The translations under genes were made by a program, and so were the position numbers. DNA of 64,000 bases from RPQJ01 sp963777725 (lineage in GTDB: Bacteria; Pseudomonadota; Gammaproteobacteria; Steroidobacterales; Steroidobacteraceae), in contig CAVZRR010000014.1 of the NCBI GenBank assembly GCA_963777725.1, positions 1-64,000 on the forward strand, given 5' to 3'. The notes under the pieces are model-generated. The model saw nothing but the letters and a program-made list of their open reading frames with translations, searched no databases and was not told the origin of the DNA. Position 1 is the first letter of the stretch; every line of letters starts with the position of its first letter. Shown here in pieces: positions 8,603 to 18,432 of the stretch.

Positions 8603-9824
8603 CTCGATGGTCGCGCGGAAGCTCGCCGCTGCGACGGTGGCGCTGACGGGAGCCCTTTCCGTTCCACTCGGTTCCGCGTTCGCGGCCGACACCTATGTTC
8701 AGCCCCAGCTGGACCTGCGCGCTGAAGCCAATGACAATTTCGACCTCGATCCAGACGGTGGCGCGGGGTCGGACGTGTATGGCTTCATCGCTGATCTCCA
8801 GGCGCTGATCGGCATCGCGACGCCCCGCAGCGACACGTCGATTCGCCCGCGAATCCGACTGCAGGAGTACCCGGACCGCGAGGATCTCGAGCGGTTCGAG
8901 GGCTTCCTGGACCTTCGCTCGCAGTATCGGTGGGAGCGCAGCCAAAGCCTGCTGGTGGCGAAATATTCGCGACAGGACACCTATAATGAAGAGCAGCCGA
9001 GCGGATCGTTCGACCCGCTCGATCCAACGGATTCCCCGACCCCTGACTCAGGGCAGCGGCAACTGGGCGAGACCCGCGACCGGTTCCGGTTTCTGCCCAG
9101 TTACACCTTCGATGCGACCGAGCGCACCAAAGTGGGCGTCGCCGCCGAATACCAGGCGGTCCGCTTTGACGCGGACGCTGGCTCGTCCAACGTCGATTAT
9201 GACTACCTGACTGGCTCCGGGTTCGTCGCCTGGGCGCTTGACGCTCGTAGTGACGTCAGCGCTGGCCTATATGCGTCCAGGTATGAGGCCACCGACGATT
9301 CGAGCACCTCTGACGCGCTCGGTGCCGAACTGGGCTACCAGTACCGCTGGTCCGAGTCGATCGGTGCAGAAGTCGCGGTTTTCTACGAGGAAGACGACTC
9401 GACGGATTTCGGCGTGGACGAAAGCTCGTCCGGGTGGGGCGGCACGGTGACCGGTTACTACCAGGGTGAGGTTAGCCGTTGGCGCGCCACGGCAGGACGG
9501 ACCTTCATCCCGACGGGTAGCGGCGGCCGGGCCGAATCCGATCAGGTACGACTGCAGTATGACCGCGATTTCTCCGCGCGGCTGAGTTTCTCCGGGGCCG
9601 GCATCTACGAGTCGCGCAATTCACTGACCGAGCGCGGGTCCAACAACGATCGCGACTATGCACGGGCCGACTTCAAGCTCACGTGGCTCATGACACCAAC
9701 GTGGTTTATCGAAGGCGGCTACAGCTATATCTGGGAAGACCGCGTGGATGCCACCGGCGACGCGTACAACAACCGGATCTTTGCCGGCGTCGGTTACAAG
9801 GGTCTCGGTCGGCAGCGCCGCTGA
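8583..9824 (+). CDS. Outer-membrane beta-barrel protein of the exopolysaccharide exporter
   Basis: A 413-residue outer-membrane protein. I choose ATG 8583 because GGAGG lies 6 bases upstream; this start lies inside the export gene, implying translational coupling. A second ATG at 8607 would begin closer to the signal peptide core (LAAATVALTGALSVPLGSAFA). The mature protein is a run of alternating amphipathic strands with many Asp/Ser/Tyr residues (YVQPQLDLRAEANDNFDLD, RFRFLPSYTFD, LGYQYRWSESIGAEVAVFY, NNRIFAGVGYKGLG), typical of putative beta-barrel porin 2-type proteins that sit beside EpsE-like genes. It probably forms or helps form the outer-membrane exit for the polymer. Confidence 0.8.
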   Translation: MSSSYRNSMVARKLAAATVALTGALSVPLGSAFAADTYVQPQLDLRAEANDNFDLDPDGGAGSDVYGFIADLQALIGIATPRSDTSIRPRIRLQEYPDREDLERFEGFLDLRSQYRWERSQSLLVAKYSRQDTYNEEQPSGSFDPLDPTDSPTPDSGQRQLGETRDRFRFLPSYTFDATERTKVGVAAEYQAVRFDADAGSSNVDYDYLTGSGFVAWALDARSDVSAGLYASRYEATDDSSTSDALGAELGYQYRWSESIGAEVAVFYEEDDSTDFGVDESSSGWGGTVTGYYQGEVSRWRATAGRTFIPTGSGGRAESDQVRLQYDRDFSARLSFSGAGIYESRNSLTERGSNNDRDYARADFKLTWLMTPTWFIEGGYSYIWEDRVDATGDAYNNRIFAGVGYKGLGRQRR

Positions 9825-9838
9825 TCCGGTCGCGATAC

Positions 9839-11383
9839 ATGCCCAGTCAAGCAACTCTTGCGGATGCAGCACAGGCTATGAGCAACACACAGGTTCCAAG
9901 TACGCTAGGAGACTATGCGGCGGTGCTGCGTCGACGACGTCTGCCGTTACTGACGATCATCCCGGCCGCGATCCTGCTCGCGATCGCCCTGGCATTCGCA
10001 TTGCCAGCGAGCTATCGCTCGTCGGCGACGATCCTGCTCGAGCCCTCGTCGATCCCCGAAAATCTGGTGCAGACCACAGTCACCAGCTACATCGACCAGC
10101 AGATCGAACTCGTCCAGCGTCGGGTTCTGACGCCCGATAACCTCGAACCGATCGTCAAGGAGATTGACCCCTATCCGGAAATGAAGGGGCTGTCGACGCG
10201 CGACAAGGCGAAGCAGATCATCGCTGATACTGTGGTCGAGCGAGTCGATCCGATCACGCTCAAGGTCCTGCAGGAGTCCAACGCCTTTTCCGTCCATTAC
10301 CAGAACTCGGACCCGTCGCGCGCGGCAGCCGTCGCGCAGCGCATTTCAGACCTGTTTCTGACGTACAACCGCAGGACTCGCAGCGAGCGCGCGGAAGAAA
10401 CCTACAACTTCCTGCTGGAGCAGGCGCGCGATGTCGAACGACGGATCAGCGAGGTCGACCAGCGCATCGCCGAGTTCAAGACCCGCCATGGTGCGGCTTT
10501 GCCAGAAGCACAGATTCGGAACCAGGCCGCTGCCGAGCGTTCGGAGCGCGACCTGCAGACGATCGACGGCGACATTCGCGTGGCCGAGGAGCGCCTGGCG
10601 CAATTGAGACTCCAGTTGAGCAAAGTGAATCCAACGCTTGGCAGCACCGATGGGAGCCTGCACACGGAGCTCGCGACACTCCAGGGGCAGCTTGCGGACG
10701 CGCGCGTCCGTTACACCCCGGACCATCCGGATGTGAAGCGCCTGCAGCGCCAGATCGAGACGTTGTCGGCGCAGGCAGCCGCGAGTGGACCCGGCGCGGC
10801 TGCGACGGCCAACAATCCGGAATACCTGAGCGTTCAGAGCCAGATCGGGGCCGTGCAGCGGGAGCTGGCAGCGCTGACTGCCAACGCCGCGCGCGCACGA
10901 GGCCAGATCTACCAGTACCAGTCCGGGATCGCCGCCGCGCCGGCGGTTGAACGGGAGTACGCGGAAATGACGCGGGCGCGGGACACGCTGCGCGCACAAT
11001 ACCAAGATACACAGAACAGGCTCGGTGAAGCGAGCATCGCACGCAACCTCGAAAGCGAGCAGAAGGGCGACCGGTTCGTGCAGATTCGTGCGCCGCTTGT
11101 GCCCGCGAAGCCTTTCTCACCGAACCGCCTTGGGATCATTCTGCTGGGTTTCGTCCTTGGCGGCGGACTCGCGGTGGGCTTGGCCGCGCTCGCCGAATCG
11201 ACCGACCCAACGGTGCGCAGTTCGCAGGACCTGGCCCGGATTACACGTGTGCCGTCCATCGCTGCAGTGCCCGTCATGCTGAATCGCGAGGACCGGCGGA
11301 AACGCCTCGCCTGGTGGGGCGCGTACGCTGGCGGACTGCTCGCTGCGACCGCGGTGGTCGCCTTGGTCGTGGTCAAGGCGTGA
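9839..11383 (+). CDS. Chain-length determinant (Wzz/EpsF-type) inner-membrane protein
   Basis: A 514-residue polysaccharide co-polymerase that sets polymer length. The first membrane helix (LPLLTIIPAAILLAIALAFAL) lies around residues 39-60. A long periplasmic coiled-coil follows (ERAEETYNFLLEQARDVERR through VQRELAALTANAARARGQIY), then the Pro/Gly-rich motif before the second helix: 'PLVPAKPFSPNRLGIILLGFVLGGG'. A third hydrophobic segment ends the protein (WWGAYAGGLLAATAVVALVVV). ATG 9839 is preferred; an in-frame ATG lies 39 bases later. The kinase gene follows after 12 bases, the usual arrangement in which co-polymerase and kinase act as a pair. Confidence 0.88.
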   Translation: MPSQATLADAAQAMSNTQVPSTLGDYAAVLRRRRLPLLTIIPAAILLAIALAFALPASYRSSATILLEPSSIPENLVQTTVTSYIDQQIELVQRRVLTPDNLEPIVKEIDPYPEMKGLSTRDKAKQIIADTVVERVDPITLKVLQESNAFSVHYQNSDPSRAAAVAQRISDLFLTYNRRTRSERAEETYNFLLEQARDVERRISEVDQRIAEFKTRHGAALPEAQIRNQAAAERSERDLQTIDGDIRVAEERLAQLRLQLSKVNPTLGSTDGSLHTELATLQGQLADARVRYTPDHPDVKRLQRQIETLSAQAAASGPGAAATANNPEYLSVQSQIGAVQRELAALTANAARARGQIYQYQSGIAAAPAVEREYAEMTRARDTLRAQYQDTQNRLGEASIARNLESEQKGDRFVQIRAPLVPAKPFSPNRLGIILLGFVLGGGLAVGLAALAESTDPTVRSSQDLARITRVPSIAAVPVMLNREDRRKRLAWWGAYAGGLLAATAVVALVVVKA

Positions 11384-11395
11384 GAGGCTAGCAAG

Positions 11396-12265
11396 ATGAC
11401 CATACAGGACGCCCTTGAGCGTGCGAAGCAGCTGCGCAAGACACGGGATGCGAGTTTCCCAGTGCAGACAGAACGGCCACAGTCCCTGGTGGACGAGACT
11501 GGCTCCCTGGCTGCGATTCGGGAGCCGCTCGAGCCGGAGCCCGCACGAGTCAGTTACCCGGAGCTGCCGAGGCTTGAAATCGATCCAGCGGCGTGTGAGG
11601 CGAGCCGGGTGCTCTACACGGACGAGCAACTCACTGAGGCGGGCCGCGGAGCAGCGACCTACCGTATGCTGCGTGGCCGCGTGCAGCAACGCGTCAAGGC
11701 GGGCAACTGGACGCGCCTCGGAATCACGAGTCCCGGGCCGGGCGAGGGCAAGTCGGTCACCGCAATCAATCTCGCGCTCAGCATTGCGCGAGAAAAGCAG
11801 CGAACCGTGTACCTGCTCGACCTGGACATGCGCAACCCGAGCGTCCTGCGGTACCTTGGCGCAGTCGCTGCGCGGTCGCTTGCCGACTACTTTACCGGCA
11901 ACGCCGAACCGGGTGACGTGCTGTACGCGACTGATGTCGACCGGCTGATCGTGGCCGGCGCGCAGGCATCCGTGGAGGGTGCTTCCGAGTTGCTCGCCTC
12001 GCGCAGAGTCGACGACCTGCTGAAGCACGTGCGGCGCCGATCGCCTGACGCGCTGGTCATTGTCGATCTGCCGCCGGTCATGAGTACCGACGAGGCCTTG
12101 GTCGTCGCGCCCCGGGTCGACGCGATGTTTCTGGTCGTGAGCGAGGGCAAGACCCGCCGCGATACGCTGGTACGATCGATGGATCTGTTGAGCGACTTCA
12201 ACGTGGCGGGTGTGATCATCAACCGTTCCACCGAGGTCATGGGCGCGTCGTACTACGAGTATTGA
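11396..12265 (+). CDS. CpsD/EpsG-like tyrosine autokinase
   Basis: A 289-residue P-loop ATPase of the bacterial tyrosine kinase class that works with the co-polymerase to control polymer assembly. After a ~90-residue variable N-terminus, the Walker A motif is 'SPGPGEGKSVT', Walker A' is 'YLLDLDMRNPS' and Walker B is 'ALVIVDLPPV'. The C-terminus ends 'MGASYYEY', with three tyrosines in the last four residues, a likely autophosphorylation tail. The separate kinase and co-polymerase genes match the EpsF/EpsG or CpsC/CpsD layout and not the fused Wzc. Confidence 0.88.
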   Translation: MTIQDALERAKQLRKTRDASFPVQTERPQSLVDETGSLAAIREPLEPEPARVSYPELPRLEIDPAACEASRVLYTDEQLTEAGRGAATYRMLRGRVQQRVKAGNWTRLGITSPGPGEGKSVTAINLALSIAREKQRTVYLLDLDMRNPSVLRYLGAVAARSLADYFTGNAEPGDVLYATDVDRLIVAGAQASVEGASELLASRRVDDLLKHVRRRSPDALVIVDLPPVMSTDEALVVAPRVDAMFLVVSEGKTRRDTLVRSMDLLSDFNVAGVIINRSTEVMGASYYEY

Positions 12266-12439
12266 GTTTCACGACCGACCGACCGGCGCCGGCGTCGATT
12301 CCGCGTGGGACCGAGCAATGCGCATCGCCGACATTGACCACCGGTCAGTGCCAGGGCGCGTGGTAACCCGGCTGTGCTTTCCATTCGCGATACGAACTTT
12401 CGGGGGCGTGGCGTGGTGTACGTGCGCGAGACGACTGCA

Positions 12440-13279
12440 ATGAGCCCGGCCGTCGGGCGCGCCGAGATCGACCCGCGCCAATGGCCTGCATTGCGCCGCT
12501 ACCGGTCCTGGCCAAGATTCCGCCACGGAATCCGGCGACGCCGCGTTCCGCTGCTGAGGAGCCTCGCACGCTACGAGGACGCAGTCCTCATTGCGGGTTG
12601 CCAGCGCTCCGGCACGACAATGTTGACTCGTATCATTGCACGCTCGGCCGGGTTCCGCGGACTGGCGCTCACGACGGATGACGAGTTGGATGCGGCGCTC
12701 GCGCTGTGCGGGGAGATCGATCTCCCCGCACGAACGCGTTATTGCCTGCAGACGACCTACCTCAACGAGTGCTATCCGGAGTACCGGGGCCTGGGGCCCG
12801 GTCAGCGGCTCGTGTGGGTGCTGCGAAATCCGTACTCTGTGGTCTATTCCATGGTCTACAACTGGCGACGATTCGCGCTCAACGAACTCTTCGTCGCGTG
12901 TGGACAGGCCTCCGCGCCCTACGGTCGAATGCGCCGAATCGACCTGCCCTGGCCGGTCGGGCCCTCTGCAATCGAGAGGGCTTGTCTCTCGTACAGCGGG
13001 AAGACGCGGCAGATCGAGGAAATCCTGCAGTTCCTGCCTCCGGACAGGGTGATGGTCGTGGACTACGATGCACTGGTCCTCGAGCCGCGGGCCTGGCTGG
13101 AGCAAATCTTTGCTTTCGTGGGCGAGCCCTACGACGAATCCTACGCACGAGCCGTGCAGCCCGACAGGGCGCGCAAGGCCGAGAGACTGTCGGCGAACGC
13201 GGCGGCGCTGGTCGCCGAGGTGGCCGAGCCGACCTATCGCAGTTGCCTCAGGCTCTGCACCCGACCACGCAGTCCGTAG
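12440..13279 (+). CDS. Sulfotransferase family protein (1 of 4)
   Basis: A 279-residue protein with the PAPS-dependent sulfotransferase signature: the 5'-phosphosulfate loop 'LIAGCQRSGTTMLTRII' and the 3'-phosphate region 'LVWVLRNPYSVVYSMVYNW'. A later 'VMVVDYDALVLEPRAWLEQIFAFVGEPYD' matches the end of the family domain. The ATG at 12440 is used; an in-frame GTG at 12374 would add 22 residues and cannot be excluded. It is placed between the kinase and flippase genes, inside the exopolysaccharide cluster, so a sulfate ester on the polymer or its lipid-linked repeat unit is the likely product. The acceptor sugar is unknown. Confidence 0.8.
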   Translation: MSPAVGRAEIDPRQWPALRRYRSWPRFRHGIRRRRVPLLRSLARYEDAVLIAGCQRSGTTMLTRIIARSAGFRGLALTTDDELDAALALCGEIDLPARTRYCLQTTYLNECYPEYRGLGPGQRLVWVLRNPYSVVYSMVYNWRRFALNELFVACGQASAPYGRMRRIDLPWPVGPSAIERACLSYSGKTRQIEEILQFLPPDRVMVVDYDALVLEPRAWLEQIFAFVGEPYDESYARAVQPDRARKAERLSANAAALVAEVAEPTYRSCLRLCTRPRSP

Positions 13280-13293
13280 CGGCCTGGCGACCC

Positions 13294-14852
13294 ATGTCAC
13301 TCTACAGCCGCAGCCAGGCACGACGTTCGCTCATCGATACCGTTTCCTATCGAGTGGTGTCGCAGCTGGCGACGATCCTGGGCTACGTGGTCATGGTTCG
13401 CGCCATGACGGAGGAAGACTTTGGCGTCTTCAACCTTCTGTATGCCTTCATCCCGGTCGTGAGCACAGTCGCTTCGCTCGGGTTGGAGCAGACCTTGCGT
13501 CGCTATCAGCCCGAGTACCTGCGCGAGGGCAATACAGCGGGAGCAGGCTGGCTGGTCCGGTTCGTGGCATCGGCCCGGTTCGGGACGTCCGTGCTGATCC
13601 TGAGCCTCATCCTGCTCAGCTGGAATCACACGGCGCCGCTCTTCAAGCTGGAACCGTATCGGGCGCAGTTTGCCGCCTTCGCCGTGCTCGTGCTGCTGCA
13701 CTTCCAGTCTCGGATCATGCAGCTTTCGCTGGCATCGCACATGCTGCACCGGTTCAGCGTCGGCTCGATGGCGGTCCTCGCGATCGTGAAGCTCATCGGT
13801 TACGCAGGCCTCGCACGGACCGATGCGTCTCACGCTGGACAGCGCCATCCTCGTCGACACGATCGCGTTCGGCGTGGCCTACGCTTTCATGTTCAGAGCA
13901 TATCGTCGCAATACTCCGGCGTCGGCACGCGGCTATCGTCCGGAGGGCCGTGAGAGGCGCAGGCTCCTCCGCTATGGCCTGTTTAACAACTTCAACGACG
14001 CCGGAACGCTGGCGCTCAACGTGAAGAGCGACAACTTCTTCATCGCCGCGATCCTAGATCCGCTTTCGGTCGGCATCTATGCGTTCTACACGCGGCTCAA
14101 CGACATGGTTCAGCAGCTGCTGCCCGGTTCGCCTGTTCCAGAACGTCGTACAGCCCTTGCTGTTTGCCGTGCCACGGACCGAGGCGGACGGACGCATTCC
14201 CGGCTATTTCTCGCTGCTGGTCAACCTGAACCTCGTTCTGCAATGGCCGGTGCTCGCGTTCGCAACCGCCTATCACCACGAGATCGTACAGGTCGTCTTC
14301 GGCGGCAAGTTCGTCGCCGACTCGTGGTTGCTGCCGCTCATCGTGGGCTTCGCCACGTTGAACGCGATCGAGTTTCCGGTGACTTTCGTGGCCCAATATG
14401 AGGAAAAGGCCGGAATCATCCTGACCAGCAAGCTGTTCGGAATCTACAATGTCGTTGCACTTCTGTTGCTGCTGCCAGCACTTGGTGTCGCCGGAGCCGC
14501 GATCGCCACGGGATCGGCGCAGACGATGAAGAATGCATTCATCTGGTGGCACGTCCGAGGTCGAGCGCGATGGGCCAATGCGCTCCCGGCGATTCTGTCG
14601 TCAGTCGCACTCTGGGGAGGCGCCGTTGCGCTGTGCTGGATGCTAAAGGATCGGAGCCAACTGCCGGTGTGGCTCGACTTGTTGGTCGGTGCCGCCGTTG
14701 TTGGGGGTTGTGCCATGCTGCACTTGAGGGGCCCCGCGGTTTCAGAGGCGGATCGGCGGATCCTGGCCTCGGTCCTCGCGGGCCGAGAAGCCACGCTGCT
14801 GAGACTCGCCGGTCTGCTGCCACGCGGGACCACCGTTCGATCTGCGCATTGA
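13294..14852 (+). CDS. Oligosaccharide flippase, Wzx-like, frame-disrupted
   Basis: A multi-helix MATE/Wzx-type exporter that turns lipid-linked repeat units to the periplasmic side of the inner membrane. The ATG at 13294 begins 'SLYSRSQARRSLIDTVSYRVVSQLATILGYVVMVRAM', followed by 'EDFGVFNLLYAFIPVVSTVASLGLEQTLRRY', a typical Wzx N-terminus. Reading passes to a second frame near 13820 and a third near 14130 (one extra G in a GG run restores 'LLPVRLFQNVVQPLLF'), and ends at 14852. Combined length is about 519 residues with 12 or more hydrophobic segments. Followed 16 bases later by the polymerase-like gene. Confidence 0.82.
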
Positions 14853-14868
14853 CTGAGGAACAAGTCCC

Positions 14869-16209
14869 GTGCAGGCACTGACTCTTTTCATGATCCTCGT
14901 CGTGACGACGTTCGAGTACCTGTCGAGCGGAGACAGGTGGGGACGCGCGATCATTTTACCGGGTTGGGCTCCGCTCCTGGCGGAACTGCTGGGAGGGCTG
15001 GCGCTCGTCTACGTGGCCCTGGTTGGCACCCGCGACCGGTTCCAGTACGTTCGCGCACAGTACTGGCTCGCGTTCGGCGGCCTGGTGTTGACGATCATCT
15101 GCGGCATCGTAGTGAACCAGGTCGAGGCCGGACCCATCGTTGCCGGGGTGCGAAGCTATCTGCGTGCAATCGCCTGGTTTCTCATACCGGCCGTATTCGC
15201 CTTCAGCGAACGCCAGGTGCGCACCCAGCTGCGACTGCTGGCGGTCATTGCGGTCATGCAACTGCCGCTCGCCGCGGAACAACGCATCAAGACGGACTGG
15301 GGAGCGACCGGTGACTTCACCGTCGGTACGATGATGATCTCATCGATCCTGTCCATCTTCCTGATCTGCTGTACCTGCATCGCGGCGGCGCTGTTCGTGC
15401 GCCGATTCCTCAAGCCCTGGCAGTTCGTGCTGCTGTTCCTCCTGCTGCTGATCCCCACGACGATCAACGAGACCAAGGGCACGCTCTTCCTGCTTCCGAT
15501 CGGCCTGCTGGCCGCGTTCGTGACGGCGTCGCGATCGGCCCAGCGTGCCCGCTACGTCCTCGCCGGCGTTGCGTTTCTCGCGGTCTTCGGTGCCGTCTTC
15601 GTGCCTGTTTACAACGAGTTGGTCTCCATCCGGAAGTACGGCACCGATATCGAAGACTTCCTCGGTGATCCCAACCGAATCAAGGGGTACCTCTGGCACC
15701 AGCAGGATGTCGGCACGTCGGCGCAGGCAGTGGGGCGCGTGGACGCAATTGTCGTGCCGCTGAGCCGGTTGTCAGAGGACCCGGCCCACCTGGTGTTCGG
15801 CTACGGCATCGGCAACGCGACGCGATCCTCGCTCGGGTACAACTTCACGGGTGAATACAATGGACTCTTCAACCCGTTCCTGAGCTCGGCTTTCTCGCGC
15901 CTGGTGCTCGAGCTTGGGCTCTTGGGGGTCGGGTTGGTGCTGTTGCTCATGTCGCTGATCTACCGGGATGCGAAGGCCGTCGCCAGTCGCGACAATGACC
16001 TGATCGGTGCCTTTGCGGCCGGCTGGGTGGCGGTGACGATTGTCATGACAATCAGCATCTTCTACAAGGAGATCGTTGCACACGCTTCGCTCTCCTATCT
16101 GTTCTGGTACTTCTCGGGTCTGGTCGCGGCGGCGCGCATGCGCGGCCCGGAAGCACAGGCGACTGCGAGCCTCGAGCCGACGCCCGGAATGAGGGCTGCG
16201 CCGACATGA
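14869..16209 (+). CDS. Wzy-like polymerase / O-antigen ligase-type membrane protein
   Basis: A 446-residue protein with about ten membrane helices and one long soluble loop between 'AGVAFLAVFGAVFVPVY' and 'FSRLVLELGLLGVGLVLLLMSL'. The loop contains 'IRKYGTDIEDFLGDPNRIKGY' and 'VFGYGIGNATRSSLG', a layout typical of Wzy polymerases and WaaL ligases. The GTG at 14869 is preceded by GAGGA. In this cluster, beside flippase, co-polymerase and kinase genes, it is most likely the polymerase that joins repeat units in the periplasm. Sequence alone does not separate Wzy from WaaL-type function. Confidence 0.75.
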   Translation: MQALTLFMILVVTTFEYLSSGDRWGRAIILPGWAPLLAELLGGLALVYVALVGTRDRFQYVRAQYWLAFGGLVLTIICGIVVNQVEAGPIVAGVRSYLRAIAWFLIPAVFAFSERQVRTQLRLLAVIAVMQLPLAAEQRIKTDWGATGDFTVGTMMISSILSIFLICCTCIAAALFVRRFLKPWQFVLLFLLLLIPTTINETKGTLFLLPIGLLAAFVTASRSAQRARYVLAGVAFLAVFGAVFVPVYNELVSIRKYGTDIEDFLGDPNRIKGYLWHQQDVGTSAQAVGRVDAIVVPLSRLSEDPAHLVFGYGIGNATRSSLGYNFTGEYNGLFNPFLSSAFSRLVLELGLLGVGLVLLLMSLIYRDAKAVASRDNDLIGAFAAGWVAVTIVMTISIFYKEIVAHASLSYLFWYFSGLVAAARMRGPEAQATASLEPTPGMRAAPT

Positions 16210-17160
16210 ACAGCGCCATCGGCAAGCCGCGCTACATCTACATCTGTTCAGCGGGTCATTCCGGTTCGACGTTGCTCGACCTGTTGATCGGCTCGCATCC
16301 GCGCATCGCCTCGCTCGGCGAAATCGATCAGCTGTCGAAGAACCTCGCGCTTGATACCGAGTGCAGTTGCGGCTCGCGGGTAACGGCCTGCGCAGTCTGG
16401 CGCGAAGTCGTGCGGCGAGTCGGTGACGCGAAGGGTATCAACGTCCTCGCGCACCCGTACGAACTGCATATGGGTTACCCAAAGGCCTCGGTCGTGATCG
16501 ATCGCAGTCACCAGACGTCGGCTTACCTTGCGCGACGCGAGCTCGTGCTCGGCCTCTACTATCTCTACCTGAAGTCGGGTAGCCGCCTGCCCGAACGCTT
16601 GGTGCGGCCGGTAATTGCGGCGATTGACAACAACGTCCTGGTTTTCGAGTCAGTCCGACAGGTGCTCGGGGTCGATGCGATCGTGGATTCGTCGAAGTCC
16701 TATCTCAAAGCGGTCGCCATGTACCGCCGGCATCCGGACCGGGTGAGGGTGCTGCTCCTGACGCGTGACGGGCGCGGGGTCTACTGGTCGAATCTCAAGC
16801 GAGGGACACCGCGTGCGCGGGTCGTCCGGGACTGGCGTAATCAGTATTCGCGGGCACTGCCGCTGCTACGCCAGTACGTCCATCCGGCGCACCTGATGCA
16901 GGTGCGTTACGAGGACCTCGCGGCCGGGACCGAGGCAGAATTGCGACGCGTCTGCGACCTCGTCGGCCAGCCGTTCGATCCGGCCATGCTGGATTTCCGC
17001 GGCGAAGGTCCATCACGTCGCAAATGGCAACGATATGCGCCTGGCACACTATTCCGAAGTTCGCCTCGATGATGCCTGGCGGTCACGGCTCGCGGCGGAT
17101 GACCTTGCGTTCTTCGAAGCCAGGGCCGGCGCGCTGAATCGGCAGCTCGGTTACACATGA
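16206..17160 (+). CDS. Sulfotransferase family protein (2 of 4), frame-disrupted
   Basis: Starts in a 4-base ATGA overlap with the polymerase gene. The phosphosulfate loop is 'YICSAGHSGSTLLDLLIGSH', and the 3'-phosphate region 'VRVLLLTRDGRGVYWSNLKRG' is followed by 'LMQVRYEDLAAGTEAELRRVC'. The frame breaks near 17009; a two-base deletion is the simplest cause. The second frame then supplies the family-typical 'HHVANGNDMRLAHYSEVRLD' ending at 17160. Full length is about 318 residues. The strong N-terminal similarity of the motif to other family members makes the fold assignment fairly safe; the acceptor is unknown. Confidence 0.8.
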
Positions 17161-18432
17161 ACTCGGTCGCAGCCGAAAACGCCGCCCCTCTGCGTTGGAG
17201 GCCCCGCCACGCATTCTGGCCATTTCCTCGGATACTTACCCACCAACCCGACCCGACGTAGCCGTGCTCTTCGGCGAGGTGCTCGCCCGCCGTGGGTACC
17301 GCGTGGATTGGATCCTGCAAAGCGAGGCGGACTGCCAACGGGCGCACGAAGCACCCTGGTGCGGCGGAACGGCGCTTATCGGACCGACCGACCTCGGCAC
17401 GTCGCTCTGGAATAGAATCCGCAAGCACCTGCTCGGAATCCGGCACGACCTCCGGGTTCTATCGCGGGCGCGGCGTTGCCGCTATGACATCATCGAGGTG
17501 AAAGACAAGTTCGTCGCCGGCGTGTTTGGCCTGCTCGCAGCCCGATTTTCTGGTGCGCGGTTCGTCTACTGGCTTTCATGGCCCTATCCGGAGGAGTACC
17601 TCACGCGCGCCCGCGACGGCACGGCGCGCTACCCGTTCCTCTACCGCATTCGCGGCGGAGTATTCTGGTTCTTGCTCTATAAGGTGATCCTGCCGGCGGC
17701 GGATCACGTCTTCGTACAGAGCGAACAGATGAAGCGTGACATCACTGGCCGAAGGAGTCAACGGCTTGCGCATTACGGCGGTGCCCATGGGGGTACGTTC
17801 AGTCGGGCCGCTGGACCTTCGGCCCGCGACTGCGGCCCACCGTCCGCCCGGACGATTCTCCCTGCGTCCTTTACCTGGGCACACTCAGCAAGGTGCGCCG
17901 ACTGGATTTTCTCGTCAGGGTCCTTGCACGGCTCCGGGAGCGCGTGCCGTCCGCGAAACTGTACTTCGTAGGCTCCGGCGATGACCCGACCGACGAGCAA
18001 CTGCTGCTCGATGAGGCGCACCGCCTCGGACTCTCGGCGCACGTCGTGCTTGTCGGCAAGATCGCACAGGAGTGCGCGTTTCGCTGGGTCGAAGACGCCG
18101 ATGTGTGTGTCTCGCCCTTCTTCCCGACTGCCGTCCTGAATTCGACCTCACCGACCAAGCTCGTCGAGTACATGGCTCTCGGCAAGGCGGTGGTTGCCAA
18201 CGACCATCCGGACCAGCGTCTGGTCCTCGAGGAGAGCGGTGGCGGGATCTGCGTCGCATGGGACGAGGTGGCATTCGCCCTGGCGATCGTCGCACCTGCT
18301 GGAGTCGCCACGGCTGGCGGCGGAAATGGGTGAGCGGGGTCGCAGATATGTGGCGAACCAACGGACCTACCCGAAGATTGCCGATGCGGTGGATCGAGTA
18401 TTGAGGATGGTGGCTGCATGCAGGACGTGTAG
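17157..18432 (+). CDS. Glycosyltransferase family 4, heavily frame-disrupted
   Basis: A GT-B retaining glycosyltransferase. The likely start is ATG 17157, in a 4-base overlap with the previous stop, with an indel near 17190; otherwise a TTG at 17195 must be used. Segments in successive frames fit one protein: 'PRILAISSDTYPPTRPDVAVLFGEVLARRGYRVDW', then 'ITAVPMGV' (the linker end typical of GT4), then 'LYLGTLSKVRRLDFLVRVLARL', 'KLYFVGSGDDPTDE' and the donor-site motif 'STSPTKLVEYMALGKAVVAND'. It ends with 'GERGRRYVANQRTYPKIADAV'. Breaks occur near 17750, 17860, 18300 and 18410. Acts on the cytoplasmic face in building the repeat unit; donor sugar unknown. Confidence 0.72.
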
